The translations under genes and the position numbers were made by a program. DNA of 64,000 nucleotides, from the NCBI RefSeq assembly GCF_018100785.1, contig NZ_JAGJEC010000001.1, positions 1,054,001 to 1,118,000 of the forward strand. The letters are read 5' to 3'. This document shows, in pieces, positions 8,505 to 17,328 of the stretch; the first letter of the stretch is position 1, and each line of letters opens with the position of its first letter. The notes beneath the pieces were generated by a model that saw only the letters and a list, made by a program, of their open reading frames with translations, was not told the origin of the DNA and made no database searches. The stretch is from Maribacter sp. MMG018. GTDB taxonomy: Bacteria > Bacteroidota > Bacteroidia > Flavobacteriales > Flavobacteriaceae.

Positions 8505-11063
8505 TTGGGAGAAAGTATACATATTGAACGGTTGAAGGAGTATTTTTCGGAAGGCAATACTACCACATATTTAAAAGATCATATAATCTGTGATATTCAT
8601 AAAAAGGTAAAAACTTTTCGTTGGCTTATAGAGGGTAGCGTTGATTATTATATTGCCGTAGAGAATCCGGATAACGATCTTTTGGTCTGTACTATTTCGG
8701 AACCTTATACAACACTTGGTCTAAATGGGTTCAATCAGCGAAAGCGTTATACCTACAAGGCCGTAATTGCTTCGCCAAAGGCCATTTTTTATGAAATACC
8801 CCTTAAAACACTAAAAGATTTTATTCGGGAGGATACTCAAAACTTATTGCTTAAGAGTATCGGGGTAAAGCTTTACCGTCAATTAAGAACCGCTCTTCTA
8901 AAGCAAACAGAGTTGTTGAATCCGGTACGGTTTCAACCTTTTGTAGAAGACCGTGAGTTCTATATTACCCCTAATTCAGAGCAATCTGAGATAGTATCGT
9001 TGATGAGGCGATCGCCCTTTCTTGATTTTTTTGAGGAAAAGTACCTAAAAGCTATGGCGGATATTGCCGAAAGAAGAGAGTATGAACCGGATGAGGTACT
9101 TTATGTGCAAGATGGTTCCAGTAACGGACTTTTTATATTGATACATGGTGAGGTTGCGATCAAGAGGGTGGAAAATAATATAGAGATCCGACAGCGCTCT
9201 ATTAAAAATTCGGGATTTATTTTTGGATGGTCGTCCTTGTTGGAAGAGAAAGATATCTGTTCGGCCATAACTACACAAAAGACATCGGCCTACTTTATTC
9301 CTCAACGAGACTTAATACGGTTGTTTGTTCGGGACAAAGCTTTTGAAACTCTTTTTTATGAGAAATTGCTTTGGCTCATGGGCAATCAGATGAACGCGGC
9401 CTTCGTGCGTTATGTAGGGCTATTGGGCAAGCATAACCTGCAGGCGGTATATCAATTGATAAATAATAATAAGTCTAGAATTAAACTGGCTTCCCCATTG
9501 CACCAAGTACCGCATTTGTTGGCAAATATTAATACCAAGCCTTTTGCTTATTCCGCACTGACCAATATATTGAACAATGGTACTGCCCTAGAACGGCATT
9601 TGGCATCGCTGAGCTTGGAGTTGCTCTCAGAGGACAAAAAAGAGCTTGCCTTTATAAATGGGCTACGTAATATTTATGAGGTTGTGGCCGAACGGGAGAA
9701 TGTTGATTCTGAAAAGAGTCGAAAAGCTTGTGCAGAGGTGACTTCAAAAGTTTTTGACAAAGTACCCCACGTCATAGAAGGATGGGAGAATCTACCCGAT
9801 AATCCAGGAAATATTTTTATTTACAATCACCTGGTAAACGATACGTATTATACGCTTAACAATAACTTTCAAATTACGCTCGATTCGCATTTTTTGAGTG
9901 CTATGGTCCTATATAGAAAATATGGGGAGCCGGGTATAAGAACCGTTAGAATAGGAAAGGGGCAAGAATATGGGCATCAAAATTATTATGACCGCTTGGG
10001 GTATATAAATGTTTACACAAAAGAGTCAGAAGAGACCACGGCGGAAGAAAAGAAAGCATCTAGAAGTATCTTTTATAGCAAGGCTTCCAAATATCTGGAA
10101 AACAATTATAATCTGATCATAAGTCCCGAGGGTACTTCTTATAGAACCGAAGAATCGCCCGGACCTTTTAAATTAGGTAGTTTTAAGTTGGCGATGAATT
10201 CTTTTCCAGAACCCTATATAGTACCGGTGGTTATGGTTAATTTTGATCATAGAATAGGAAAATCGCTTTACTATTGTAGTATTAAAAAGCCCTTTAAGTT
10301 GAGCGATAAAGTGCCTTCCAGAAAAATGGGAGACCTTGTAGATTTTGTAAATGAGTATCAGTTGCAATACAAGAAAGATGTTAAACAGGCGATAGACAGG
10401 GCAGAAAATTTATTTATGGCACCTACCAAATCAGAAGGTCAAGAGCCTCCAGAAATATGGAGAAATGAAATCAAGAGGTTAAAAAGAAGAATTGCACAGT
10501 TAAGTTCACAAGAAAATTTGATTGCATTTTACGGTAGTTCTTCTATTCGTTTATGGGTGAATATGCAACGAGACCTTGCGCCAATGAATGTGGTGAACCT
10601 TGGTTTTGGTGGATCTTCGTTTGCTTGGTGTATTCACTACTTTGAAGAAGTGTTTAAAGACGCCAACCCCTATAAAATTGTTTTGTATGCCGGGGAGAAC
10701 GATTTAAGCGAAGGCAAGACACCACAAGAGGTGTTGGCAGATTGTAAAGAGCTTGTGCAGTTGATTTACAATAAGTACCCGGGTATAGAATTGGCTTTGA
10801 TAAGCCTAAAACCGAGTGTTGAAAGAGAGGCTCTTATTCCATTGATCATGGAAACGAACCTCTTGCTTTCAAAATATATTATATCAGAGCTTAATGCACA
10901 ATATATCAATGTCTTTGGACAAATGATCACTACCGAGAACAGACCTATTCCCGAACTATATATGTCCGATGGGCTCCACCTGAACAAAAGTGGTTATGCT
11001 CTGTGGAGCAACGCCATTAAAAAAGCGTTACTTGCGACCGATAATCTGGAAACAGAGCAATGA
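8505..11063 (+). CDS. cNMP-binding / acyltransferase / SGNH-hydrolase fusion protein
   Basis: An 852-residue protein with four recognisable parts. Residues 20-110 and 170-290 look like cyclic-nucleotide-binding beta-barrels; the second has FILIHGEVAIKRV and a following helical hairpin. Residues 435-600 are a PlsC-like acyltransferase with a PEGTS motif at 541-545, but the catalytic block is NHLVND, which gives HX3D (His442, Asp446) instead of HX4D. Residues 672-840 are an SGNH/GDSL hydrolase with blocks YGSSS (Ser678), GFGGSS, GEND (Asn732) and SDGLHL (Asp822, His825). No signal peptide or obvious membrane segment. The start is uncertain: TTG at 8505 is the first usable codon after an upstream stop. 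It could be a nucleotide-controlled lipid-remodelling enzyme. Confidence 0.75.
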   Translation: MGESIHIERLKEYFSEGNTTTYLKDHIICDIHKKVKTFRWLIEGSVDYYIAVENPDNDLLVCTISEPYTTLGLNGFNQRKRYTYKAVIASPKAIFYEIPLKTLKDFIREDTQNLLLKSIGVKLYRQLRTALLKQTELLNPVRFQPFVEDREFYITPNSEQSEIVSLMRRSPFLDFFEEKYLKAMADIAERREYEPDEVLYVQDGSSNGLFILIHGEVAIKRVENNIEIRQRSIKNSGFIFGWSSLLEEKDICSAITTQKTSAYFIPQRDLIRLFVRDKAFETLFYEKLLWLMGNQMNAAFVRYVGLLGKHNLQAVYQLINNNKSRIKLASPLHQVPHLLANINTKPFAYSALTNILNNGTALERHLASLSLELLSEDKKELAFINGLRNIYEVVAERENVDSEKSRKACAEVTSKVFDKVPHVIEGWENLPDNPGNIFIYNHLVNDTYYTLNNNFQITLDSHFLSAMVLYRKYGEPGIRTVRIGKGQEYGHQNYYDRLGYINVYTKESEETTAEEKKASRSIFYSKASKYLENNYNLIISPEGTSYRTEESPGPFKLGSFKLAMNSFPEPYIVPVVMVNFDHRIGKSLYYCSIKKPFKLSDKVPSRKMGDLVDFVNEYQLQYKKDVKQAIDRAENLFMAPTKSEGQEPPEIWRNEIKRLKRRIAQLSSQENLIAFYGSSSIRLWVNMQRDLAPMNVVNLGFGGSSFAWCIHYFEEVFKDANPYKIVLYAGENDLSEGKTPQEVLADCKELVQLIYNKYPGIELALISLKPSVEREALIPLIMETNLLLSKYIISELNAQYINVFGQMITTENRPIPELYMSDGLHLNKSGYALWSNAIKKALLATDNLETEQ

Positions 11064-11091
11064 TTAAAGCTCTGATAAAGAGGCGGGATAT

Positions 11092-12645
11092 TTAATCTAG
11101 ACCTCCTCTTCTGTTCGGGCTCTTTGGTGTTGGCCATTCTCGTTGTTCACCTGTTCTTGGATTTATGCCCAATACTGCTTTTTCGCGTGATGTTCTTTCT
11201 GGATCCTCGCAGGCCATATAAGTTAGTATTGCCGTTAGAATGGCATTGTTGCGAACATCGTCGAAAACAATTTTGTCATAGGTGTCCAAATTTGTGTGCC
11301 ACGTATAATTCCAATAGTCCCAACTTAAAGAGCTTAATGAAAAAGCCGGAGCTCCCGCAGCTACAAAAGAAGCGTAATCCGATCCCCCACCTCCCGGAGC
11401 ACCTGGGAAGGTAGTCTCGATTTCATTTTTATACGCTTTTGGTACCGCCTCTAACCATTTTCCTAAATAGGCATAGGAATGTAAAAATCCTTGACCGGAT
11501 ATTCGAACAACCCGGCCTGTTCCGTTATCTTGGTTAAACAGAGCCTGTAGGCCGGCTACTATTTTGGGATTGTCCTCTACAAATGCCCTAGATCCGTTTA
11601 AACCTTGCTCTTCACTTCCCCAATGGCCTATTATAATGGTTCTTTTGGGGTTGGGGTATACCTTTTTAAGAATGCGTGCGGCCTCTAACATGGTAATGGT
11701 TCCTGTGCCATTGTCGGTAGCACCCGTTGCTCCGTCCCAAGAGTCGAAATGAGCGGAAAGTATAACATATTCGTCCGGTAGTTCTGTACCGGGTATGGTG
11801 GCAATTGTATTAAAAGTAGGTACCTCGCCTAGCTCTTTGGATTCGGCTACAATTTTAATTTCTGGTTTTGCTCCATGTTCTACCATACGGTATAACATTC
11901 CGTAGTCTTCCAAAGAGATATCTACGACCGGAATTTTGTCTGTTCCGGCACTGAATATCTTGTTGGAGCCAAAACCTTTAGACCATCTTGATTGAGCAAT
12001 GCCGACAGCTCCGGCTTTTTCCAATGCTTTGTTGATGGTTCTGCTAGAGTATCCGGTGTTGTTCATGTTTTTACGCCATTCCTTTTCCATTTCCTCCCTT
12101 TCTTTTTTCATTTTGGCAAATGAAGCTTCAGTGGCGAATTTTTCCCAATTATCATCGGGTCTTCCGGTGGGTTGTGGCATACTTACCATTCCGATCTTGC
12201 CTTTTACGTTTGGTAGCCATTTGGCAAAGGCGAGTGAATCTGATACTTTGGGTAAAGCTATCAATTCGGCAGTAACCCCTTTTTTGCCTGTACTTGGGTT
12301 CCATGCCAATTGTGTGGCGTGTAAAGAGGCCACTCTAGGCGAAACCATGTCTACGTGGGTAATGCCGCGCTCCCAACCGCGCCATGTTCCCCATTGCTGG
12401 TTCTCCGCACTTATACCCCATTTTTTATAGGTGTTAACGGCCCAATCGTGTGCAGATTTCATTTGGGGCGTACCAACCAATCGTGGACCATTATAGTCCA
12501 TTAATTCGTAAGCCAATTGTTCTAGTTGAGAATTTTCAATGGCTTCTTTCTCTATGGCCGCAACAATTTCTTCGGTAGTTTGTGACCAACCGACGATGGC
12601 CGTAAATAAAAAACAAAAGAATGTTAGAAAGTTCGATTTTTTCAT
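11092..12645 (-). CDS. secreted M28-family peptidase (carboxypeptidase Q-like)
   Basis: A 517-residue protein with a signal peptide (MKKSNFLTFFCFLFTAIVGWSQ). It has a protease-associated insert around residues 100-280, then the M28 zinc domain. Ligands visible in order are His in LSAHFDSWDG, Asp in GATDNGTG, Glu-Glu in WGSEEQGLNG, Asp in NQDNGTGR and His in TWHTNLDTYD. It should act as an exported amino- or dipeptidase. Single gene, convergent with the 852-residue gene with only 28 bases between the stops. Confidence 0.88.
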   Translation of the reverse strand: MKKSNFLTFFCFLFTAIVGWSQTTEEIVAAIEKEAIENSQLEQLAYELMDYNGPRLVGTPQMKSAHDWAVNTYKKWGISAENQQWGTWRGWERGITHVDMVSPRVASLHATQLAWNPSTGKKGVTAELIALPKVSDSLAFAKWLPNVKGKIGMVSMPQPTGRPDDNWEKFATEASFAKMKKEREEMEKEWRKNMNNTGYSSRTINKALEKAGAVGIAQSRWSKGFGSNKIFSAGTDKIPVVDISLEDYGMLYRMVEHGAKPEIKIVAESKELGEVPTFNTIATIPGTELPDEYVILSAHFDSWDGATGATDNGTGTITMLEAARILKKVYPNPKRTIIIGHWGSEEQGLNGSRAFVEDNPKIVAGLQALFNQDNGTGRVVRISGQGFLHSYAYLGKWLEAVPKAYKNEIETTFPGAPGGGGSDYASFVAAGAPAFSLSSLSWDYWNYTWHTNLDTYDKIVFDDVRNNAILTAILTYMACEDPERTSREKAVLGINPRTGEQREWPTPKSPNRRGGLD

Positions 12646-12838
12646 TTTCAGTGTTGTTTGGAATTAGTTAACAAGTTAAGGAATATAGGTCGAAAACGGA
12701 ATATTGCTTCTTTGTTTTAATACGTCTGTACTGGTTACAGATATCATTACAGAGATTTATAGGTACCATATCATGGGCACCACGTGGTATTTTCCTATAG
12801 GTTGGGCCTAGAGAAGTTACATTTAGGCAATAGCTTCT

Positions 12839-13798
12839 TTAATTTTTCAACTCTTTTTGATTAAAAATGCAGTCGTTCGTAGGTTCTTCGTTTCTTAAAA
12901 TTGCGATGGTGTTTTTTGCCGTTAGCATGCACATATGGTTATAGGTAGTCTTTGTTAAACTACCTATATGGGCGGTTATGCATGTATTTGGTAAATTTAA
13001 TAAAGGGTCGTTTGGTATTGGTGGTTCGTCGGCCAAAACATCGGCGCCAAAACCTCCTATTTTTTTATTGTCAAGTGCTTCGTAAAGAGCCTCTTGGTCT
13101 ATTATTTTGCCTCTTGCGGTATTGATGAGTATGGCAGAAGGTTTCATTTTGGCCAAAGCATCTTTATCAATTAATTTTTCGGTCTTTTGGGTTAACGGTA
13201 CATGTAGGCTGATACAGTCGGCCGTACTAAGAACTGTTTCAAAAGACTTAAAAGGGTAGGGGACATCTTCTTTTTTTGAGCTCCAATAGATAACGTTCAT
13301 CCCGAAGGCGTCAGCTATTTTAGCAACTTTTTTGCCAATATTCCCTAGGCCCAATATTCCCAGTGTTTTACCGTGTAATTCATCCCCGACATAGCCTCCC
13401 CGTTCTGTCCATCGGTTTTCTTTTACCATGGTAATGGCGTTGTAGAGATTGCGTTGCAACATTAACAATAACGAGATAGTGTGTTCTGCGATAGTATTTG
13501 CATTGCTGTTTGGGGCGTTTACCACTTTGATGCCTCTTTTAGTGGCTTCGGTAACATCAATATTGTCCAAGCCAACACCGCACCTCGAAATAACCTTAAG
13601 GTCTGGGCATGCATTCATAAGTGAAGATCGTACCTGACCCTTGCCTCTGGTAATTATGGCATCTATTTGATGTTCTTTTGTATGTTTCTGTATCGAAGGT
13701 TCGTCGTAACCCTGTAAAATGATCAGGTCTTTGTCCGACATTAATAAATGCATCGCATCATCTGCAATGGTCTCTAGAAGTAAAATTGTTTTAGACAT
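12839..13798 (-). CDS. D-2-hydroxyacid dehydrogenase
   Basis: A 319-residue NAD-dependent enzyme of the D-isomer-specific 2-hydroxyacid dehydrogenase family. The nucleotide-binding turn is LGLGNIGKKVAKIADAFG. Catalytic residues are the Arg in INTARGKIID, the Glu in ADEPPIP and the His in TAHIGSLT. Family members reduce or oxidise 2-oxo/2-hydroxy acids; 3-phosphoglycerate dehydrogenase (SerA) is one member, but the length lacks the ACT domain and the context is catabolic. Last gene of a four-gene operon, starting one base below the VOC gene's stop. A role in handling a 2-oxo acid made by the dehydratase-like enzyme upstream is an inference. Confidence 0.85.
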   Translation of the reverse strand: MSKTILLLETIADDAMHLLMSDKDLIILQGYDEPSIQKHTKEHQIDAIITRGKGQVRSSLMNACPDLKVISRCGVGLDNIDVTEATKRGIKVVNAPNSNANTIAEHTISLLLMLQRNLYNAITMVKENRWTERGGYVGDELHGKTLGILGLGNIGKKVAKIADAFGMNVIYWSSKKEDVPYPFKSFETVLSTADCISLHVPLTQKTEKLIDKDALAKMKPSAILINTARGKIIDQEALYEALDNKKIGGFGADVLADEPPIPNDPLLNLPNTCITAHIGSLTKTTYNHMCMLTAKNTIAILRNEEPTNDCIFNQKELKN

Positions 13799-14287
13799 CT
13801 ATTTGTTATGATATAGGGTTGCATCTTTGGTCTTGTAACCTCTAAAATCATTTCTTCCAGAGACATAGATACCATCCTTATAAAGCTCGTCCTCAAATAT
13901 TTTAGGGTCTATATGGGCACCGGGCTCCGATGATAGTTCCACTAAATTTCCAGAGGGGTCACGTATAAACATCTGAATGGCGCCATCTGGTAATTGTCGT
14001 ACTTTTCCCCAAGGTCTAATATCTATGATACCTAATTCTTTCATACGAAAAAATATAGTATTGATATCATCGACCTGTACACATATATGTCCTCTGAACG
14101 AGTAGCTGTCTTCCCATTCCGTTAGGTGTAACTGCTGTTCTTCGTTGAATTTAAAGAATGCCGTAGGGTAGTCGAACAAAAATGCGGGAATGGGCTCTAG
14201 TCCCAGTTCATTTTCGTAAAACCTACAAGCTTCCTCTAAGTTGCTAACGATCAATGCTACATGATTTATCTTTACTGCTTTTGCCAT
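13799..14287 (-). CDS. VOC-family (glyoxalase/dioxygenase-like) protein
   Basis: A 162-residue protein with the paired beta-alpha-beta-beta-beta modules of the vicinal oxygen chelate family. Metal-ligand candidates are His in INHVALIVSNLEEA, His in QLHLTEWE, His in RGHICVQVDDINT and Glu in NLVELSSEPG. Members include lyases, isomerases and ring-cleaving dioxygenases, so the reaction cannot be named. It sits between the enolase-superfamily enzyme and the dehydrogenase, four bases from one and directly abutting the other, so it probably belongs to the same pathway. Confidence 0.8.
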   Translation of the reverse strand: MAKAVKINHVALIVSNLEEACRFYENELGLEPIPAFLFDYPTAFFKFNEEQQLHLTEWEDSYSFRGHICVQVDDINTIFFRMKELGIIDIRPWGKVRQLPDGAIQMFIRDPSGNLVELSSEPGAHIDPKIFEDELYKDGIYVSGRNDFRGYKTKDATLYHNK

Positions 14288-14290
14288 GGT

Positions 14291-15454
14291 TTATTGTTTA
14301 AATTCTTTTACGAAGTCCCAATTAGGGTTCAATCCCAATCCGGGTTTATCGGGAGCTGTGATCATGCCTTTGTCGTCTACACTAATTTGTTCCTTTACGA
14401 GGTCGTACATCATGGGGTTTCCGCCCAAAGAAAACTCGATAACGTTGGCCGATGGAGATGCGAATGCCACCGATACCCCCGCCATGAAAGAAAAGGCCGA
14501 TCCCCAACAATGGGGGGCTAACTCCAATTGATAGGTATGTGCCAATTGCGAGACCCGCATAGCTTCGGTAATACCTCCGATAATGGCACAATCTGGTTGT
14601 AGAACATCCAGTGCACGTTCCGCTATCATATCACGTATATCAAAAGCGGTATATTCACTTTCTCCGGCAGCAATGGGAATATCGGTACTAGCCCTAACTT
14701 CGGCGGTTCCAATTCTGTTGTCAGGGCTAATGGGTTCTTCAAACCAGTATAGGTTGCAATCGGCAACACCTCTACAAAATTGTTTTGCCTCCGGTACACT
14801 AAAGGTGCCATGGGCATCTGTCATTAATTTAATATGGTCCGGTAGGGCCATGCGTGCCGCTTTTACCCTTTCTATACTTGTCTTCACAGTTTCGTCCATT
14901 ACGCCTACACGCATTTTTACACCCGAAAACCCTTTAGAGGTATAGCTTTTTAACTGTTCGCCAATAGCATCCACTTTGGCCCAGCCACCACTGGCATAGG
15001 CGGGCATTTTATCTCTACAGCTACCACCTAAGAGTTCCACTACCGGAACTCCTAACGATTTTCCTTTAATATCCCATAGTGCGGTATCTATACCGCTTAG
15101 TGCAGAAATGGTAAGTCCCCTTCTTCCCAAGATAGGAAACTTACGGCCCCTAGATAAGGCATAATGGTCTCTGGTGCCGTTGTAGGCCTGTTCCCATATT
15201 CGAGAAATATGTCTGGCGTCTTGGCCGATCAATTGTGGTTTTAATTCGTTTTCGATACAACTGACAATACTGGCGCAGGAACCTGAGGAGCCAACGGCCG
15301 CTTTTGCTTCTCCAAAACCTTGAAGGCCCGATTCTGTGGTAACGACTACCAAGGTCATATCAAAATTGGTGAGAAGTCCGTAATCGCTAAAGTGTTGTTT
15401 TTCTTTTGGAATGGGACATCGCAACCAAAAAGCTTCTATGTTGGCTATTTTCAT
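14291..15454 (-). CDS. enolase-superfamily sugar-acid dehydratase/racemase (mandelate racemase subgroup)
   Basis: A 387-residue enzyme. The first third is the capping domain. The barrel carries Lys in GVKMRVG (KxR), Asp in MTDAHGTF, Glu in FEEPISPD and Glu in AAGESEY as magnesium ligands, then the Asp in QPDCAIIGG and His in APHCWGSAF as an acid-base dyad. This set is that of the mandelate racemase subgroup, which includes many acid-sugar dehydratases. The substrate is unknown; with the neighbours an aldonate or a related sugar acid is likely. It starts one base after the upstream isomerase gene ends. Confidence 0.85.
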   Translation of the reverse strand: MKIANIEAFWLRCPIPKEKQHFSDYGLLTNFDMTLVVVTTESGLQGFGEAKAAVGSSGSCASIVSCIENELKPQLIGQDARHISRIWEQAYNGTRDHYALSRGRKFPILGRRGLTISALSGIDTALWDIKGKSLGVPVVELLGGSCRDKMPAYASGGWAKVDAIGEQLKSYTSKGFSGVKMRVGVMDETVKTSIERVKAARMALPDHIKLMTDAHGTFSVPEAKQFCRGVADCNLYWFEEPISPDNRIGTAEVRASTDIPIAAGESEYTAFDIRDMIAERALDVLQPDCAIIGGITEAMRVSQLAHTYQLELAPHCWGSAFSFMAGVSVAFASPSANVIEFSLGGNPMMYDLVKEQISVDDKGMITAPDKPGLGLNPNWDFVKEFKQ

Positions 15455-15455
15455 G

Positions 15456-16343
15456 TTATTTTATCAGTTTGGTTAAGGTTTCAATGGATTTTCTTGTCAG
15501 CATGGTATAAAATTCATCGGTAATGGCGGAGCTTCCATGGTCTTCCAAAAATTTCTTTTGTTCGGCAGATAGCCCTTCTGGGTTGGTGTCTATGGAATTT
15601 GGATAGGGGTTCGCAGGTGTGCGGTCTAAGGGAGCACAGAACTCTACAGAAAGTACTTTGTCGTAGTCAATCTCTTTAAGCGTAGCAATAATTTTGTTCC
15701 AATTTAAATGGCCCATACCCGGAGCCATGCGATTGTTGTCGGCAACATGAAAGTTCACCAAGCGTTTGCCTACTTTTTTTATCGTTTTGTATAGGTCTTC
15801 TTCCTCTAGGTTCATGTGAAACGTATCTAGGCAAACCCCACAATTACTGCCTACGGCCTCTGCCAAGGCAAGGGCCTGTTCACCACGGTTGATAAAATAG
15901 GTTTCAAAACGGTTAATGGGTTCAATACCAATTTTTAGACCAAGGTCTTCGGTATACCTATATATTTCCTGTATGCCCTCTACGGCCCATTCCCATTCTT
16001 GGTCGGGGGTAGCATCGGGAATGATCTTGCCAACGGTCGCCGGAACCAACGATATTACCGATCCCCCAAGTTCTGAGACCATTTTTGCAATATCCTTTAC
16101 ATACTGAACCGACATTTTTCTCTGGGCAACATCTTTTGCCAAAAGGTTACGGTCTTCCAACATCAATGTCACAGACCCCCAACATTTAATGCCATATACG
16201 TCCAATAATAATTGCACTTTTTGGGTGTCGTAATTTTCAGGGGTGCCCTGTATTTCTATATATCCGTAATCTAATTTTGATATTCTGTTGAGGGTGTGTT
16301 CTAGTGTTTCGGCCCTCATCCAATTGTGTATGGCTAATTCCAT
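15456..16343 (-). CDS. sugar isomerase/epimerase of the AP-endonuclease-2-like TIM-barrel family
   Basis: A 295-residue protein with the metal-dependent TIM barrel of tagatose/psicose 3-epimerases and hydroxypyruvate isomerases. Probable ligands are Glu in IEPINRFET, Asp in CLDTFHMNLEE, His in NFHVADNNR and Glu in VEFCAPLD. The HVADN segment is common in this family. It is the first gene of the four-gene unit running to 12839. The exact substrate cannot be read from sequence. An unrelated inositol-catabolism isomerase (IolE/IolI type) is the main alternative. Confidence 0.82.
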   Translation of the reverse strand: MELAIHNWMRAETLEHTLNRISKLDYGYIEIQGTPENYDTQKVQLLLDVYGIKCWGSVTLMLEDRNLLAKDVAQRKMSVQYVKDIAKMVSELGGSVISLVPATVGKIIPDATPDQEWEWAVEGIQEIYRYTEDLGLKIGIEPINRFETYFINRGEQALALAEAVGSNCGVCLDTFHMNLEEEDLYKTIKKVGKRLVNFHVADNNRMAPGMGHLNWNKIIATLKEIDYDKVLSVEFCAPLDRTPANPYPNSIDTNPEGLSAEQKKFLEDHGSSAITDEFYTMLTRKSIETLTKLIK

Positions 16344-16424
16344 AAGTTATTTTGATTGGTGGTGTTAATTATGTGTATGCTATTGATGTTGTAGTGCTGT
16401 GATAATAAAATACGATGGCGATTT

Positions 16425-16724
16425 TTATTCTGTATTTGCATCTTGTATCACTAATTTGTTCCATTCTGGATGCCGTTTTAGATAAGAGGCCACAAAAGAA
16501 CAAAGAGGAATCAGTTTTAATTGCTTACGCTCTATATCTTCTAACACTTTGGAAATCAATTTTGATCCAATTCCTTTTCCGGCCAAAGATTGGGGTACCT
16601 CGGTATGTGTCAAAAATATTTTATCCTCTTTTTTTGTGTACTCGATTCTTGCTATGGCATTTTCGACCCTTGCTTCATAGCGGTTTTTAGAGGGATTGTC
16701 TATTACTTCAAAATCTGTATGCAT
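16425..16724 (-). CDS. small GNAT-type N-acetyltransferase
   Basis: A 99-residue protein matching the short YjdJ-like branch of the GCN5-related fold. It has beta strands ending at FLTHTEVPQSLAGKGIGSKL, where QSLAGKGIG is the acetyl-CoA pyrophosphate loop, and a C-terminal strand-helix with CSFVASYLKRHPEW. This short form contains few other elements. The acceptor is unknown. It lies upstream of, and divergent from, ssb across a 260-base control region. Confidence 0.8.
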   Translation of the reverse strand: MHTDFEVIDNPSKNRYEARVENAIARIEYTKKEDKIFLTHTEVPQSLAGKGIGSKLISKVLEDIERKQLKLIPLCSFVASYLKRHPEWNKLVIQDANTE

Positions 16725-16845
16725 GGGGTGTTACTTTAAACTTTTAAGGTAGCAAAAAAATGCTTGTGATGCGAAAATAGGAGATAAGCGTTTTTTTATG
16801 TAATTATTTTATTTGTATAAATAATTGATATTTAGTTGTTTAAAA

Positions 16846-16875
16846 GTTTACAAATGATTGTAAACGATTACAAAC
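16846..16875. promoter_or_regulatory. phased operator-like array between GNAT gene and ssb
   Basis: Three hexamer half-sites occur with an exact 10-base period: TTACAA at 16848-16853, TTGTAA at 16858-16863 and TTACAA at 16868-16873. The first two form a perfect dyad (GTTTACAA and TTGTAAAC around ATGA). The last two form a second dyad (TTGTAA and TTACAA around ACGA). Half-sites one helical turn apart suggest a dimeric regulator binding on one face of the DNA. The regulator is unknown, and either neighbouring gene could be the target. Confidence 0.5.
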
Positions 16876-16918
16876 GAAATTAAGTGTTTTGTTACCGACT
16901 CGTGTTGGACGATGGTTT

Positions 16919-16926
16919 TAGGTTTG
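16919..16926 (+). promoter_or_regulatory. putative -7 promoter element of ssb
   Basis: TAGGTTTG fits the Bacteroidota -7 consensus TAnnTTTG exactly and lies about 60 bases before the ssb start. The -33 TTG at the expected 17-23 base distance is missing, so the call is tentative. Confidence 0.4.
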
Positions 16927-16949
16927 CAGTGTCGGATCAAGGAGGTTCG

Positions 16950-16967
16950 ATGGTATTAACTGTTTAA
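16950..16967 (+). other. five-codon leader ORF before ssb
   Basis: ATG at 16950 opens a reading frame coding MVLTV and a TAA at 16965. It follows AAGGAGG at 16939-16945, four bases upstream, a near-perfect Shine-Dalgarno. Such strong sites are rare in this window, and the ssb ATG at 16985 has no comparable one. Translation of the leader could couple to or control ssb, but chance cannot be excluded. Confidence 0.35.
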
Positions 16968-16984
16968 CGATAAAACAAATAATT

Positions 16985-17317
16985 ATGAACGCACTTAAAA
17001 ACAAAGTACAGTTGATTGGAAACTTGGGGCAGGACCCAGAAATTATTACCATGGAAAATGGCACCAAACTAGCCAAGTTTTCTTTGGCGACCACAGAGAG
17101 TTATAAAAATGCGAAAGGGGAAAAGGTAGATGACACCCAATGGCATAACGTTGTTGCCTGGGGCAAGACCGCAGAGATTGTAGAAACGTATTTGCTAAAG
17201 GGGAAACAAGTAGCGGTAGAGGGTAAGTTGACACATCGTTCTTACGAAACAAAAGAAGGGGAAAAGAGATACATTACCGAGGTACGGTGTAACGAACTTT
17301 TAATGTTAGGAAAGTAA
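16985..17317 (+). CDS. ssb: single-stranded DNA-binding protein
   Basis: A 110-residue OB-fold protein beginning NALKNKVQLIGNLGQDPEI, a typical SSB start. It keeps the core WHNVVAWGKTAE and GKQVAVEGKLTHRSYE. It is short: there is no Gly/Pro-rich linker and no acidic DDDIPF-type tail. That missing tail marks it as an accessory SSB rather than the main replicative one, which binds partner proteins through the tail. The start follows a phased operator-like array, a putative promoter and a short leader ORF. Confidence 0.88.
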   Translation: MNALKNKVQLIGNLGQDPEIITMENGTKLAKFSLATTESYKNAKGEKVDDTQWHNVVAWGKTAEIVETYLLKGKQVAVEGKLTHRSYETKEGEKRYITEVRCNELLMLGK

Positions 17318-17328
17318 TAGCTTATATA

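Noticed and set aside
11999-12430. A 143-codon plus-strand frame inside the secreted M28 peptidase gene
   Set aside because: The opposite strand has zinc ligands and a signal peptide; this frame looks like a mirror of codon usage.
12839-13798. SerA, 3-phosphoglycerate dehydrogenase of serine synthesis
   Set aside because: No serC or ACT domain is present and the gene ends a catabolic operon, so a general D-2-hydroxyacid dehydrogenase is safer.
16985-17317. Truncated ssb pseudogene
   Set aside because: The OB core is complete and the reading frame has a proper stop. Short SSBs without the acidic tail are a known accessory type.
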